DNA of 38,948 bases from an uncultured Paraprevotella sp. (GTDB taxonomy: Bacteria > Bacteroidota > Bacteroidia > Bacteroidales > Bacteroidaceae), in NCBI GenBank assembly GCA_944321365.1, contig CALULA010000019.1, forward strand, positions 1 to 38,948. The letters are read 5' to 3'. Below, piece by piece: positions 1-8,038 of the stretch. The notes under the pieces were generated by a model. It worked only from the letters and a program-made list of their open reading frames with translations, made no database searches and had not been told where the DNA came from. The number at the start of each line of letters is the position of its first letter. Position 1 is the first letter of the stretch. Made by a program: the position numbers and the translations under genes.

Positions 1-6
1 AACAAA

Positions 7-46
7 GGCTTTTCGACTTCTATTCTGCTTGAAAAAGCCCTTTTTT
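7..46 (+). terminator. Probable rho-independent terminator of a gene left of the window
   Basis: GGCTTTT (7-13) can pair with AAAAGCC (33-39), and a C plus six T follow at 40-46. The stem is only 7 bp with a 19-nt loop, so this is modest evidence. It would end transcription of a plus-strand gene lying left of the window. Confidence 0.45.
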
Positions 47-232
47 GTAAGCGAAAAATCGCTCTCTTATTAAGAGATGAATAATGTTTGGTTTGGAAAG
101 GAATAAAGACCTGTGCGTTATTTTTGTATATGAAAATGATAAAAAGAGAGAAAAAGGCAGGTTTTATGTCAACTTTTGCAGGCTGAAAAAGAAAAAAAAG
201 AGAAGAAAAAAGCGGTAGAAAGGAAAAATGAA

Positions 233-240
233 TACCTTTG
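233..240 (+). promoter_or_regulatory. Bacteroidetes -7 promoter element for the M6 protease gene
   Basis: TACCTTTG matches the Bacteroidetes -7 consensus TAnnTTTG. It ends 28 bases before the ATG at 269, giving a leader of roughly 20-25 nt. No TTG is visible at the usual 19-21 base spacing upstream. The rest of 47-232 is A-rich and shows no gene. Confidence 0.6.
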
Positions 241-268
241 TCTGGGTAATCATCAAACATAGAATGCT

Positions 269-2824
269 ATGGTAAAGAATTTTTCTCTCAGATCTTTTTT
301 GCTGTTACTTTTTCTGTTGGGGCTGTATTCCGCACGGGCGGCGAAGTCCACGGGCGATTTGGCCAATCTGGTCTGCTTTGTCCGTTTCCACGGAGAGAAC
401 GAGGGAAATGAGTTTGAACGCTCTTTCTCCTCCTATGAACAGTTGTTCAACGACGAGACTTCCGGAGCTAACTCCGTATATAACTATTTCCGCGAAGCCT
501 CCTATGGGCAGTTGTCGTGGAAGAGCAGCTTTTTCCCGCAGGGGGAGGACGACAGGGTCGTTTCCTATGAGGCCCGGCAGGAGCGCGGCTATTACCGTGT
601 AAAAGGCGAGATTAACACCATCGGTTACGAGGACGAGGTGGACCGGGCGGCCCGCGAACAGGCCTTGATACGCGAGATTGCCGAATACCTTTCGACGGCT
701 CTCCCGGACGACACGCAACTGGATGCGGACGGTGACGGCATCATCGACAACCTCTGCATCGTGCTGAGCGGTCGTTCGGAGCTGGGCAGCAGCCATCTGC
801 TTTGGCCACACCGCTCGGACCTGGCCCTGCCCGATGAGATGGCCATATATATAAAAGGTAAAAGGCTGACGGGCTATCTGATGGTGTTCGACGATGCCAA
901 CGGTTGGTCATCTCTTGAGCCTATTCCATTGAACACGGGCGTGCTCTGTCATGAGATGTCTCATTCGCTGGGCACGTATGACCTGTACCATGTGAATGAC
1001 GACCTGAACCCCGTGGGCGTGTGGGACCTGATGTCGGACAACCTGCAGACGCCTCAACACATGTCGTCCTATACGAAGTACCGCTATTGCGGATGGATAG
1101 ACGACATACCGGAAATCTCAGAACCGGGCACCTACGTGCTGAACCCCGTCGGCGGGGTCACTGCGGAAAATGTGGCCTACAAGATACGTCCCATCGGGTC
1201 GGAGGAGTACTTCGTGGTGGAGTACCGCCGGAAAGAAGGTACGTTCGACAGCGGACTGCCGGAGTCGGGCCTGCTGGTGTACCGCATCAATCCGGCCTAT
1301 ACGGGCGGTAATGTGAACTACAACGGCACCACCCGTCTGGACGAGGTGTACATATTCCGTCCCGGCGGAACGACCACGGCTGACGGGAATATCAACCAGG
1401 CTGCCTTCAGTGCGGAGAGCGGACGGACGGCCTTTGGTGGCGATGCCGACGTGAAACCGTTCTACAGCGATGGTACGGAAGCCCGTTTTGCACTGACCAA
1501 TATTTCCTCATGTGGCGAAACAATCTCTTTCGACTTGGTAGAGTTGGAACATCGGATCAACCTGTCGGAGACGGCAGTCACCCTGAACGGGCAAGCCGGT
1601 GAGAGGCTGGAAATCACGGTGGAGGCAGATGTGGACTGGACGGTGTCCGGCGTACCCGAATGGCTCAGCCTGACGCCCGTGAGCGGAGAGGCCGGACAGA
1701 CGGTCATCGTGCTGGAGACGTTGTCCGACAACGAGTCTGCACAGGCCCGTGAGGCAGAAGTGCGTTTCTCGTCGCCCTCGGACGCTTCGGTGGAGACGGT
1801 GCTGACCGTGCGCCAGCAGTCCACCGTTTTGCAGCCGCCTGCCGACGTGACGGCCCGCGTGGAGGGCACGGGAGTGGTGCTGGAATGGACCGCTCCACAG
1901 GAAGGCACTCCGCTGCTGTCCGACGGCTTTGAGGACACGTCCAACCCCAACGGATGGACGCTCCGCAACGTGGGCGATCGCGGATGGACCTGGCAGGAGG
2001 CTACCCGCTATTACGTGCCTTACAGCGGCAACTATTCGCTCTATATGCGTGAGTCCTGGGAGGATGAGCATCAGGACGAGTGGCTCATCTCTCCGGTGTT
2101 CGCCGGCGGGCAGACATTGACGTTCTACAGCAAGTCCATCGCCCCGCAAAAGAACGTACAGAACCAGTTCTACTACGTGAAGGTGAGCACCGATGGCGGG
2201 GGAAACTGGACTCCGGTCTATGACCTGATACACGACTGCGACGTGGTGAACCAATACGTGAAGATTACCATCGACCTGTCGGCCTACCAGTCGGAGCAGA
2301 TGCGCGTGGCTTTCCACGCTTACGATGAGACCGGTGTGGGACTGTCCTACTGGTGGCAGATTGACGACGTTGTGATTTATTCCGCCCCGTCGGAAAGCCT
2401 TGTGTCGGGATATGCGGTCTACCGCGACGGTGTGAAGATCGGGGAGACTGCGGAATGCAGCTTTGTGGACGAACAGCCACTGACGGGCGAGCACACTTAT
2501 ACGGTGCGGGCCACGGGCAGTTTCGGTGAGACGTCCGACTCCGACCCTGTGAGCATCAACTATCGTCCGGACGGTGTGGAGGCAGTGGCAGCTGCTCCGC
2601 AACTGACCGTGCTGTGCGCAGACGGACACATCCGCGTGCAGGCCGACCGGACGCTGCGGCAGGTGAAACTGTTGTCAATCGGAGGACAGACGGTGCGCAC
2701 GGTGCGTCCGGATGGAGAATGTTGTGATTTCAGCACACAGGGACTGTCCTGCGGACTGTATCTGATTCAGTGCTGGACGGCAGAGGACGGAACATATATG
2801 TCGCGTAAGGTTATCGTTCAATAA
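269..2824 (+). CDS. Secreted M6-family metalloprotease with BACON, Fn3 and adhesin-like domains
   Basis: An 851-residue exported zinc protease. Residues 1-24 form a signal peptide with a leucine-rich core. The catalytic site is HEMSHSLGTYD at 228-238, i.e. HExxHxxGxxD as in M6 (immune inhibitor A type) enzymes, followed by a WDLM Met-turn-like motif. About 426-517 is a BACON domain (DWTVSGVPEWLSLTP signature). From about 520 an Fn3 domain begins and is interrupted at about 549-705 by a choice-of-anchor J / cleaved-adhesin domain (DGFED start, DEWLISP, WQIDDV), then resumes with SGYAVYRDG. The last ~65 residues resemble a type IX secretion C-terminal beta domain (CGLYLIQ...RKVIVQ). It stands alone, with its own promoter at 233-240 and a terminator at 2843-2871. 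Role inferred: degradation of host, dietary or bacterial protein at the cell surface. The substrate is unknown. Confidence 0.88.
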   Translation: MVKNFSLRSFLLLLFLLGLYSARAAKSTGDLANLVCFVRFHGENEGNEFERSFSSYEQLFNDETSGANSVYNYFREASYGQLSWKSSFFPQGEDDRVVSYEARQERGYYRVKGEINTIGYEDEVDRAAREQALIREIAEYLSTALPDDTQLDADGDGIIDNLCIVLSGRSELGSSHLLWPHRSDLALPDEMAIYIKGKRLTGYLMVFDDANGWSSLEPIPLNTGVLCHEMSHSLGTYDLYHVNDDLNPVGVWDLMSDNLQTPQHMSSYTKYRYCGWIDDIPEISEPGTYVLNPVGGVTAENVAYKIRPIGSEEYFVVEYRRKEGTFDSGLPESGLLVYRINPAYTGGNVNYNGTTRLDEVYIFRPGGTTTADGNINQAAFSAESGRTAFGGDADVKPFYSDGTEARFALTNISSCGETISFDLVELEHRINLSETAVTLNGQAGERLEITVEADVDWTVSGVPEWLSLTPVSGEAGQTVIVLETLSDNESAQAREAEVRFSSPSDASVETVLTVRQQSTVLQPPADVTARVEGTGVVLEWTAPQEGTPLLSDGFEDTSNPNGWTLRNVGDRGWTWQEATRYYVPYSGNYSLYMRESWEDEHQDEWLISPVFAGGQTLTFYSKSIAPQKNVQNQFYYVKVSTDGGGNWTPVYDLIHDCDVVNQYVKITIDLSAYQSEQMRVAFHAYDETGVGLSYWWQIDDVVIYSAPSESLVSGYAVYRDGVKIGETAECSFVDEQPLTGEHTYTVRATGSFGETSDSDPVSINYRPDGVEAVAAAPQLTVLCADGHIRVQADRTLRQVKLLSIGGQTVRTVRPDGECCDFSTQGLSCGLYLIQCWTAEDGTYMSRKVIVQ

Positions 2825-2842
2825 ATAAGGTTGTTAAATAGA

Positions 2843-2871
2843 GAAACGCCTCCTGCTGCAGGAGGCGTTTC
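2843..2871. terminator. Palindromic terminator between convergent M6 and M16 genes
   Basis: GAAACGCCTCCTGC and GCAGGAGGCGTTTC are perfect inverted arms sharing one central base. The hairpin lies 19 bases after the M6 stop codon. Because it is symmetric it can also serve the minus-strand M16 transcript, although the U-tract is weak on both sides. Confidence 0.8.
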
Positions 2872-2896
2872 TTGTATATGCAGAGATCGGTGGATT

Positions 2897-2973
2897 TCTT
2901 TGCGCAAAGAAAGAATCATTTGTGCGCACAAACGTTGGCGTCTTTGCGCAAAGACACCGGCGGTTTTGCGCAA
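2897..2973. repeat. 22-bp-phased palindrome array 1 (GCGCAA type)
   Basis: Four palindromes: TCTTTGCGCAAAGA (2897-2910), TTTGTGCGCACAAA (2919-2932), TCTTTGCGCAAAGA (2941-2954) and TTGCGCAA (2966-2973). Their centres are at 2903.5, 2925.5, 2947.5 and 2969.5, exactly 22 bp apart. The spacers are unrelated to each other. The array begins 26 bases after the M6/M16 terminator and ends 4 bases before the last base of the M16 stop codon. Three related arrays occur in this window. Dimeric-protein binding sites on one face of the helix are the simplest reading; the function is unknown. Confidence 0.85.
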
Positions 2974-2977
2974 GACT

Positions 2978-4285
2978 TCAGTGATAGGTCAGGTATGTCA
3001 GGTTTTCTGGCTGGAAAAGGTCCTGCGCCACGGCGTGCAGGTCGTCGGCGGTCAGGGCGTCTATCCTGCGGTACAGCTCGTGGATGTCTCTTGTCCGGTG
3101 GTAGTGCAGGAACGTCTTGCCCATAGACAGTGCCACGCTTTCCGAATTGTCGTAGGAGATGCCGATTTGTCCTTTGATCTGCCGTTTGGCAGCCTCCAGT
3201 GACTTGGGGTCCAGAGGGGCGTCGGTCAGCCGTTTCAACTCTTTCAGGACCAGTCGCCGGCAGTGTGCCACATCGTGTGGGTCGCAGCCGAAATAGACGC
3301 TCCATACGCCCGTGTCGGTGTAGGCCGTGGCGTTGCTCTCCACGGTGTAGACCAGTCCGTTCCGCTCGCGCAGGCTCAGGTTCAGCCGTGAGTTCATGCC
3401 CGGTCCGCCCAGGATGTTGTTGAGCAGGTACAGACTCAGGTGGCGTGGGTCGCGGGCACTGTAGGCCCGTGTTCCGATCAGCACGTGGGCCTGGTGCGTG
3501 TCCTTGTCCAGTGTCGCCTCCCGGCTGCGGTATTCCGGTACGGATGTGCGGTTGATGTCCGCGTCTGTCAGTGCCTGTGCCGTGGCGGAGGGGGCGGACA
3601 GTCGTCCGTACAGGGGATGGTCCTGCGGCAGCGAGGCTTCCACCCGCTGCAGGGCTTTTTCCAGTTCCCGGCGTGCCGTGGCGGGGTCGATGCGCCCGTA
3701 GACGAAGAAAACCATGTTGTCCGGGCGGTACAGGCGGCTGGCGAAGCGGCAGACGTCCGCGCTGCGGAACTGGCGCAGGCGCGTAGCCTCGCCCAGTATG
3801 TTGCGCCCCAGCGGGTGTCCGTCGAAGACGAGGTTTTCAAAGTCGTCGAAGATGAGTTCGGACGGCGTGTCGTTGTAGCTTTCAATCTCGTCGATGACCA
3901 CCTCCACTTCCTTGTTCATCTCCGCCTGCGGGTAGGTGCTGCCCAGCACGATGTCCGCCAGCAGGTCCACGGCGCGTGGGAAGTGCTCTTTCAGGAAAGC
4001 CGTGTAGTAGACCGTTTCCTCCTTGCCCGTATAGGCGTTCAGCTCTCCGCCCACGGTCTCCATGCGGTTCAGGATGTGCCAGGAGCGGCGGCGGTGCGTG
4101 CCCTTGAACGTCAGGTGTTCGCAGAAGTGCGCCAGTCCGTTCTCGTCCGGCAGCTCGTCGCGAGTGCCCGCATTGACAGCGATGCCGCAGTAGGCCACAT
4201 CGGTGGCCGACGGGGTGCACACGATGCGCAGGCCGCAGGGGAGTGTTTCGGTGTGTATGTCTGTTTCTTCCGTTGATGCTGTCAT
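2978..4285 (-). CDS. M16-family (insulinase/pitrilysin-like) zinc peptidase
   Basis: A 435-residue single-chain M16 peptidase. The inverted zinc motif HFCEH (HxxEH) is at residues 53-57, and the third ligand is Glu133 in VIDEIESY, 76 residues later as in the family. The C-terminal half holds the non-catalytic M16 domain (GGPGMNSRL, LRERNGLVYTV). The length is that of short bacterial M16 proteins made of two domains. I see no signal peptide, so it is probably cytoplasmic; a missed longer N-terminus is unlikely because the promoter lies just upstream at 4311-4318. The role is inferred as peptide turnover. Palindrome array 1 sits directly downstream of the stop codon. Confidence 0.9.
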   Translation of the reverse strand: MTASTEETDIHTETLPCGLRIVCTPSATDVAYCGIAVNAGTRDELPDENGLAHFCEHLTFKGTHRRRSWHILNRMETVGGELNAYTGKEETVYYTAFLKEHFPRAVDLLADIVLGSTYPQAEMNKEVEVVIDEIESYNDTPSELIFDDFENLVFDGHPLGRNILGEATRLRQFRSADVCRFASRLYRPDNMVFFVYGRIDPATARRELEKALQRVEASLPQDHPLYGRLSAPSATAQALTDADINRTSVPEYRSREATLDKDTHQAHVLIGTRAYSARDPRHLSLYLLNNILGGPGMNSRLNLSLRERNGLVYTVESNATAYTDTGVWSVYFGCDPHDVAHCRRLVLKELKRLTDAPLDPKSLEAAKRQIKGQIGISYDNSESVALSMGKTFLHYHRTRDIHELYRRIDALTADDLHAVAQDLFQPENLTYLTYH

Positions 4286-4310
4286 GTTTTCCGGTTTTGT
4301 GTTCCGCCTG

Positions 4311-4318
4311 CAAATATA
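4311..4318 (-). promoter_or_regulatory. -7 promoter element of the M16 peptidase gene
   Basis: Read on the minus strand this is TATATTTG, a full TAnnTTTG match. It ends 25 bases before the ATG at 4285, giving a leader of about 20 nt and supporting that start. No -33 TTG is seen at the normal distance. Confidence 0.6.
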
Positions 4319-4384
4319 CTTCTATTTTTCGAGAAAAGCGTTCTTCGTCCTGGCTTTGTGCAGGCGTGGAGTACAGACAGGCGA

Positions 4385-5470
4385 TCAGTTGCCGAACTCC
4401 ACGATGGCCCGCAGTTGTGCGGCGGCCGTGTAGTGGCCGTTGGTGTTGATGCAGTGCACGGCAGGTTGCAGGGTCAGGTGAGGGCATACGGGGACGCTTC
4501 CGGTCAGTTCGATGTCGGTCTCTCGTCCGTCGGCATACAGGGCACGGTTGATGACGACACCGATTTCGGCTGCTTCCAGCGGCAGGTGGGACAGGATGAG
4601 ACCGGCACCCCAGTAGTAGCGGCAGGCACTGCGCTGTGCGGGCGACGTGCCGCCTTGCAGCATGGCCCCCAGATGGCTTTCCCCAAGGTGTACGATGGGT
4701 TGCTCCACCAGTCCCCAGAGGGCGTAGTTGTAGGTCTTGACGTCCGGACGGTCTTCCGACGGACTGGTGCCGAGGGCATAGCCCAGTGTGTAGTAGCCGT
4801 GGTGCTCCTCTTCCTCGCCGATGCAGTAGGCGATGCTGCCGATGTTGAACACGCCGTCGCTACCGGGGCAGAAGCGGAACTGGCGGTCCAGCCGGTCGTC
4901 GGCCACACCGTTGTAGACGCTCTCGCGCAGGATGAGTCCGGGCAGCGGGCGGATTTCCGTATGCAGGCACAGGGCTGCCAGCGGATAGGTGGCCAGCGGG
5001 AAGTTGGCCGACAGGATGGGGAAGTTGCCGTGCGAGGAGTTGGTGAACAGGGCGGTGAAAGGCGTGGTGAAGTGGTCTACGTCGATGTTCCGCAGTCCGG
5101 CATAGAGCGTGAAGTGGCTGCCGAAGTCCTGACGGATGCCCGCCTGGATGAGGCGGAAGGCCTTGTCGGGACCGGCATCGATGCAACTGAAGGCCTGCAG
5201 GTCGTCAGCTACGGGGATGCCCATGTTGTAGGTGGAGATGGCACCCGTCTCCAGTGCGGCCCCTTTCCATAGCCCTGTGTTCACGGACACTTCGAGCAGG
5301 TTGCACCATCCGGCCTTTCCGCCGTTGATGTTCCACAGTCCTTCGGTGGTGCCGGCCACGCTCCATTCCACCCGCTGGCCTGAGGCTGGGGTGAGGCGGC
5401 TTTGCACGGGTAGCCACATGCAAAGCGCAAGGCACACGCGGATGCCTTGTTCAGTAAAGATTCGTTTCAT
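4385..5470 (-). CDS. OprB-like carbohydrate-porin family outer-membrane protein
   Basis: A 361-residue protein with an N-terminal signal sequence from MKRIF (5470). A longer frame reaches 5515 but lacks a sensible export signal there, so I chose MKRIF. The body is beta-strand-like with alternating aromatic/polar residues, and it contains a segment LFTNSSHGNFPILSANFPLA followed by YPLAALCL. That resembles the 'FxNSSFG..P..SxN.P...YP' region of OprB-type carbohydrate porins. The gene follows feoAB on the same strand after a 90-base gap with no promoter match, so co-transcription with feoAB is likely. A porin made with an Fe(II) transporter suggests a role in passing a solute, perhaps metal or chelate, through the outer membrane. 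That role is inference; the substrate is not visible. Confidence 0.65.
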   Translation of the reverse strand: MKRIFTEQGIRVCLALCMWLPVQSRLTPASGQRVEWSVAGTTEGLWNINGGKAGWCNLLEVSVNTGLWKGAALETGAISTYNMGIPVADDLQAFSCIDAGPDKAFRLIQAGIRQDFGSHFTLYAGLRNIDVDHFTTPFTALFTNSSHGNFPILSANFPLATYPLAALCLHTEIRPLPGLILRESVYNGVADDRLDRQFRFCPGSDGVFNIGSIAYCIGEEEEHHGYYTLGYALGTSPSEDRPDVKTYNYALWGLVEQPIVHLGESHLGAMLQGGTSPAQRSACRYYWGAGLILSHLPLEAAEIGVVINRALYADGRETDIELTGSVPVCPHLTLQPAVHCINTNGHYTAAAQLRAIVEFGN

Positions 5471-5560
5471 AAGTGTAGTGTTTCGATATGTTTTCTGTAC
5501 GGCTCTCCCGTTCACCGGCCTGCGCTCAGGACATTGATCCGGAAGAGCTGTTGGAGTTGT

Positions 5561-7957
5561 TTACAGCAGTAGTGCGATGCGGTAGACCGCAAAGGCCGTC
5601 ACGTAGGCCAGCAGCGTGGTGTAGGCCGCCGTGAAGACAGCCCACTTCCAGGTGCCGCTTTCCCCTTTCACGGCGGCGATGGTGGCGATGCAGGGGAAGT
5701 AGAGCAGGGCGAACACCATGTAGCTCAGGGCGGCTTCGGGCGTGGTGTGCTGACTCAGGGTGGCGGCCAGCCGCGTCTGCGAGGCATCCTCCACCGTTTC
5801 GGCCTCGGCGTCCTCGGCCTCACAGTTGTAGAGCACACCGAGTGTACTGACCATCAGTTCCTTGGCACCTACGCCCGCCATGATGCCCACGCCCATGCGC
5901 CAGTCGTAGCCCAAGGGGCGGATGGCGGGTTCTATGGCATGTCCGATGCGGCCCATGTACGACTGTTCCTGTTGTTCCGCTTCGGTCAGGCTGCTGTCTC
6001 CGGTGGGGAAGTAGCCCAAGGCCCAGATGATGATGCTGGCCACGAGGATGATGCCTCCCATCTTGCGCAGGTATTGCCGCCCTTTCTCCCACGTGTGGCG
6101 GCATACGCCGCGTGAACTGGGCAAACGGTAGGGCGGCAGTTCCATGACGAAATGGCTCTCATAACGCCGCATGAAAGCCTTGCTGAACACGTAGGCCGTG
6201 AGCAGGGCCATGAGCGTGCCCAGCACATAGAGGCAGAGCATGACGGTGGAAGCATTGTCGGGGAAGAACGCACCGGCGAAGACCACGTACACCGGTATGC
6301 GTGCGCTGCACGAAATCATCGGCGTGACCAGCATGGTAATCATGCGGCTCTTGGCGTTCTCTATCGTGCGGGTTGCCATTACGGCCGGCACGTTGCACCC
6401 GAAGCCCATCACCAGCGGGATGAACGACTTGCCGTGCAGTCCCAGCCGGTCGAACAGCGGGTCGGCCAGCATGGCCGCGCGGGCCAGGTAGCCGGAGTCC
6501 TCCAGTAAGGAGATGAAGAAGTAAAGTATCAGGATGTTGGGCAGGAAGACGATGACGCTGCCCACGCCGCCAAGCACACCGTCGCACAGCAGGGCCTGCA
6601 ACGGGCCGTCGGGGAGGCGGCTCTCGCAGACAGCCATGAGCCATGCCACGCCGGCGTCTATCCAGTCCATCGGGTATTGTCCTACAGTGAACGTCACCCA
6701 GAAGATGAACCACATGATGGCCACAAAGAGCGGATAGGCCAGCCAGCGGTGGGCCAGCAGGCGGTCCAGTGCGGCTGTGATGCGGCTTTGCCGTCCGTTG
6801 CGCTTTACGTAGATGCCGTCCAGCAGTTGTCCGATGTGCGCATAGCGTTCCTCGTCTTCCTGTTCCCGCTCCGGACAGGGGCAGCCGTCTGTTGTGCTGT
6901 TGCCGTCTTCCGGAGGGCAGTGCGTGCAGTTGGAGTGTTCCGGGTCGTTGCAGCAAGCCGCCTCGTGATTGTGACCTTTCACTCCGGCGCGGTGCAGTGC
7001 GATGTGGCGGTCGGCCACTTCCACGGCTTTCCGCAGCAGGTCGGTCAGGCCGATGCGGTCGCGGGCCACGGTGGGATAGAGCGGCATGTCCAGTCGTTGC
7101 GACAGCATTTCGATATCGAGCTGGCTATGGCTTTCCTCGAACTCGTCGAACATGTTCAGGGCACCCACGAGCGGCACGTTGCGCTCTTTCAGTTGCAGGG
7201 TGAGCAGCAGGTTGCGTTCCAGGTTGGTCGTGTCGAGCACGTTGATGACGGCATCAATGCGCCCGCTCTCCAGTTCGTGCGCCACGTAGGCCTCCTCCGG
7301 ACTGAAGGCGCGGAGCGAGTAGGTGCCGGGCAGGTCCACGAGCCGTATCTTGCGCCCCTCGAACACCATCCGTCCCACGATGCTGCTCACGGTCACGCCG
7401 CTGTAGTTGCCCGTGCGTTCGTGTCCGCCGGATGCGGCATTGAAGAGCGATGTCTTGCCGCAGTTCGGGTTGCCCACCAGAGCGATGGTGATTTCCCCCT
7501 CATCGGCGGGGTCGGCTGTGGTGGTGCGGCGTCCGGAAGTACCGCAGTGGGGACATCCCCCGCCCTCGGTATGTCCGGAGGCTGAGCCGCACCTGCGGTC
7601 GTGCCGGTCGGAGCGTTTCCGTCCGTCCGGGGTGGCTTCCGCCTGTACCGTCCGGTCAGGGTCGGCCGCATCTTCCGTGGGAGTGTCGGCTGTGGCCCTG
7701 TTGGCTTCATGGGGCGCATTGCCGCCCTCCGCCGCGTCTGCAATCTGTATGCTTTCCGCTTCGCTCTTGCGCAGGGCCACCTGGCTGCCCATCAGTTCAA
7801 AGACAATGGGGTTGCCCGTGGGGGCGGTGAACAGTTTCCTGACGCTCTTTCCCGCCACGAAACCCATTTCACTCAGGCGGGCCCTGAAAGCCCCGCTGCC
7901 TTCGATGTGGGAGATGACTCCCTCCTCGCCGACGCCAATATCCGATAATCTTGCCAT
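5561..7957 (-). CDS. feoB: Fused FeoA-FeoB ferrous iron transporter with Cys/His-rich insertions
   Basis: This 798-residue inner-membrane Fe(II) transporter has a fused FeoA-like SH3 domain at residues 1-73 (MARLSDIGVGEEG, LSEMGFVAGKSV). The G domain starts near residue 160 with G1 GNPNCGKTS, then G3 DLPGTYS and G4 NMFDE. The C-terminal half is the membrane channel with the Gate motif GFGCNVPAVMATR and the conserved PMISCSARIPVY. Two Cys/His-rich stretches lie outside the conserved core: about 122-139 (including CPHC) and about 325-365 (including ACC, CTHC and CPCP). They might bind metal. The start is placed at MARLS (7957) because the promoter at 7987-8016 lies upstream of it and inside the longer frame that begins at 8017. 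An OprB-like porin gene follows. Confidence 0.95.
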   Translation of the reverse strand: MARLSDIGVGEEGVISHIEGSGAFRARLSEMGFVAGKSVRKLFTAPTGNPIVFELMGSQVALRKSEAESIQIADAAEGGNAPHEANRATADTPTEDAADPDRTVQAEATPDGRKRSDRHDRRCGSASGHTEGGGCPHCGTSGRRTTTADPADEGEITIALVGNPNCGKTSLFNAASGGHERTGNYSGVTVSSIVGRMVFEGRKIRLVDLPGTYSLRAFSPEEAYVAHELESGRIDAVINVLDTTNLERNLLLTLQLKERNVPLVGALNMFDEFEESHSQLDIEMLSQRLDMPLYPTVARDRIGLTDLLRKAVEVADRHIALHRAGVKGHNHEAACCNDPEHSNCTHCPPEDGNSTTDGCPCPEREQEDEERYAHIGQLLDGIYVKRNGRQSRITAALDRLLAHRWLAYPLFVAIMWFIFWVTFTVGQYPMDWIDAGVAWLMAVCESRLPDGPLQALLCDGVLGGVGSVIVFLPNILILYFFISLLEDSGYLARAAMLADPLFDRLGLHGKSFIPLVMGFGCNVPAVMATRTIENAKSRMITMLVTPMISCSARIPVYVVFAGAFFPDNASTVMLCLYVLGTLMALLTAYVFSKAFMRRYESHFVMELPPYRLPSSRGVCRHTWEKGRQYLRKMGGIILVASIIIWALGYFPTGDSSLTEAEQQEQSYMGRIGHAIEPAIRPLGYDWRMGVGIMAGVGAKELMVSTLGVLYNCEAEDAEAETVEDASQTRLAATLSQHTTPEAALSYMVFALLYFPCIATIAAVKGESGTWKWAVFTAAYTTLLAYVTAFAVYRIALLL

Positions 7958-7986
7958 GTTGTGCCTTATTCTATCTTTACAGCGGG

Positions 7987-8016
7987 CAAAATTATCTTCC
8001 TTTCGCGGGTTGCACA
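7987..8016 (-). promoter_or_regulatory. feoAB promoter (-7 TAATTTTG, -33 TTG)
   Basis: On the minus strand TAATTTTG (7994 to 7987) fits TAnnTTTG, and TTG (8016 to 8014) lies 19 bases upstream, a complete Bacteroidetes promoter. The predicted start of RNA is near 7981, about 25 nt before the ATG at 7957. The promoter is placed in the short gap after the ccsA-like gene. That gap has no terminator hairpin, so readthrough from the upstream cluster is also possible. Confidence 0.75.
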
Positions 8017-8038
8017 ATACCTAATAACAGTGATTTTG

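Noticed and set aside
2897..2973. CRISPR array
   Set aside because: Repeat cores are only 8-14 bp, the period is 22 bp, spacers are about 8 bp and no cas genes are present. The same holds for the other three GC-type arrays.
6677..7585. Plus-strand frame opposite feoAB
   Set aside because: Shadow frame; the G-domain and Gate motifs are on the minus strand.
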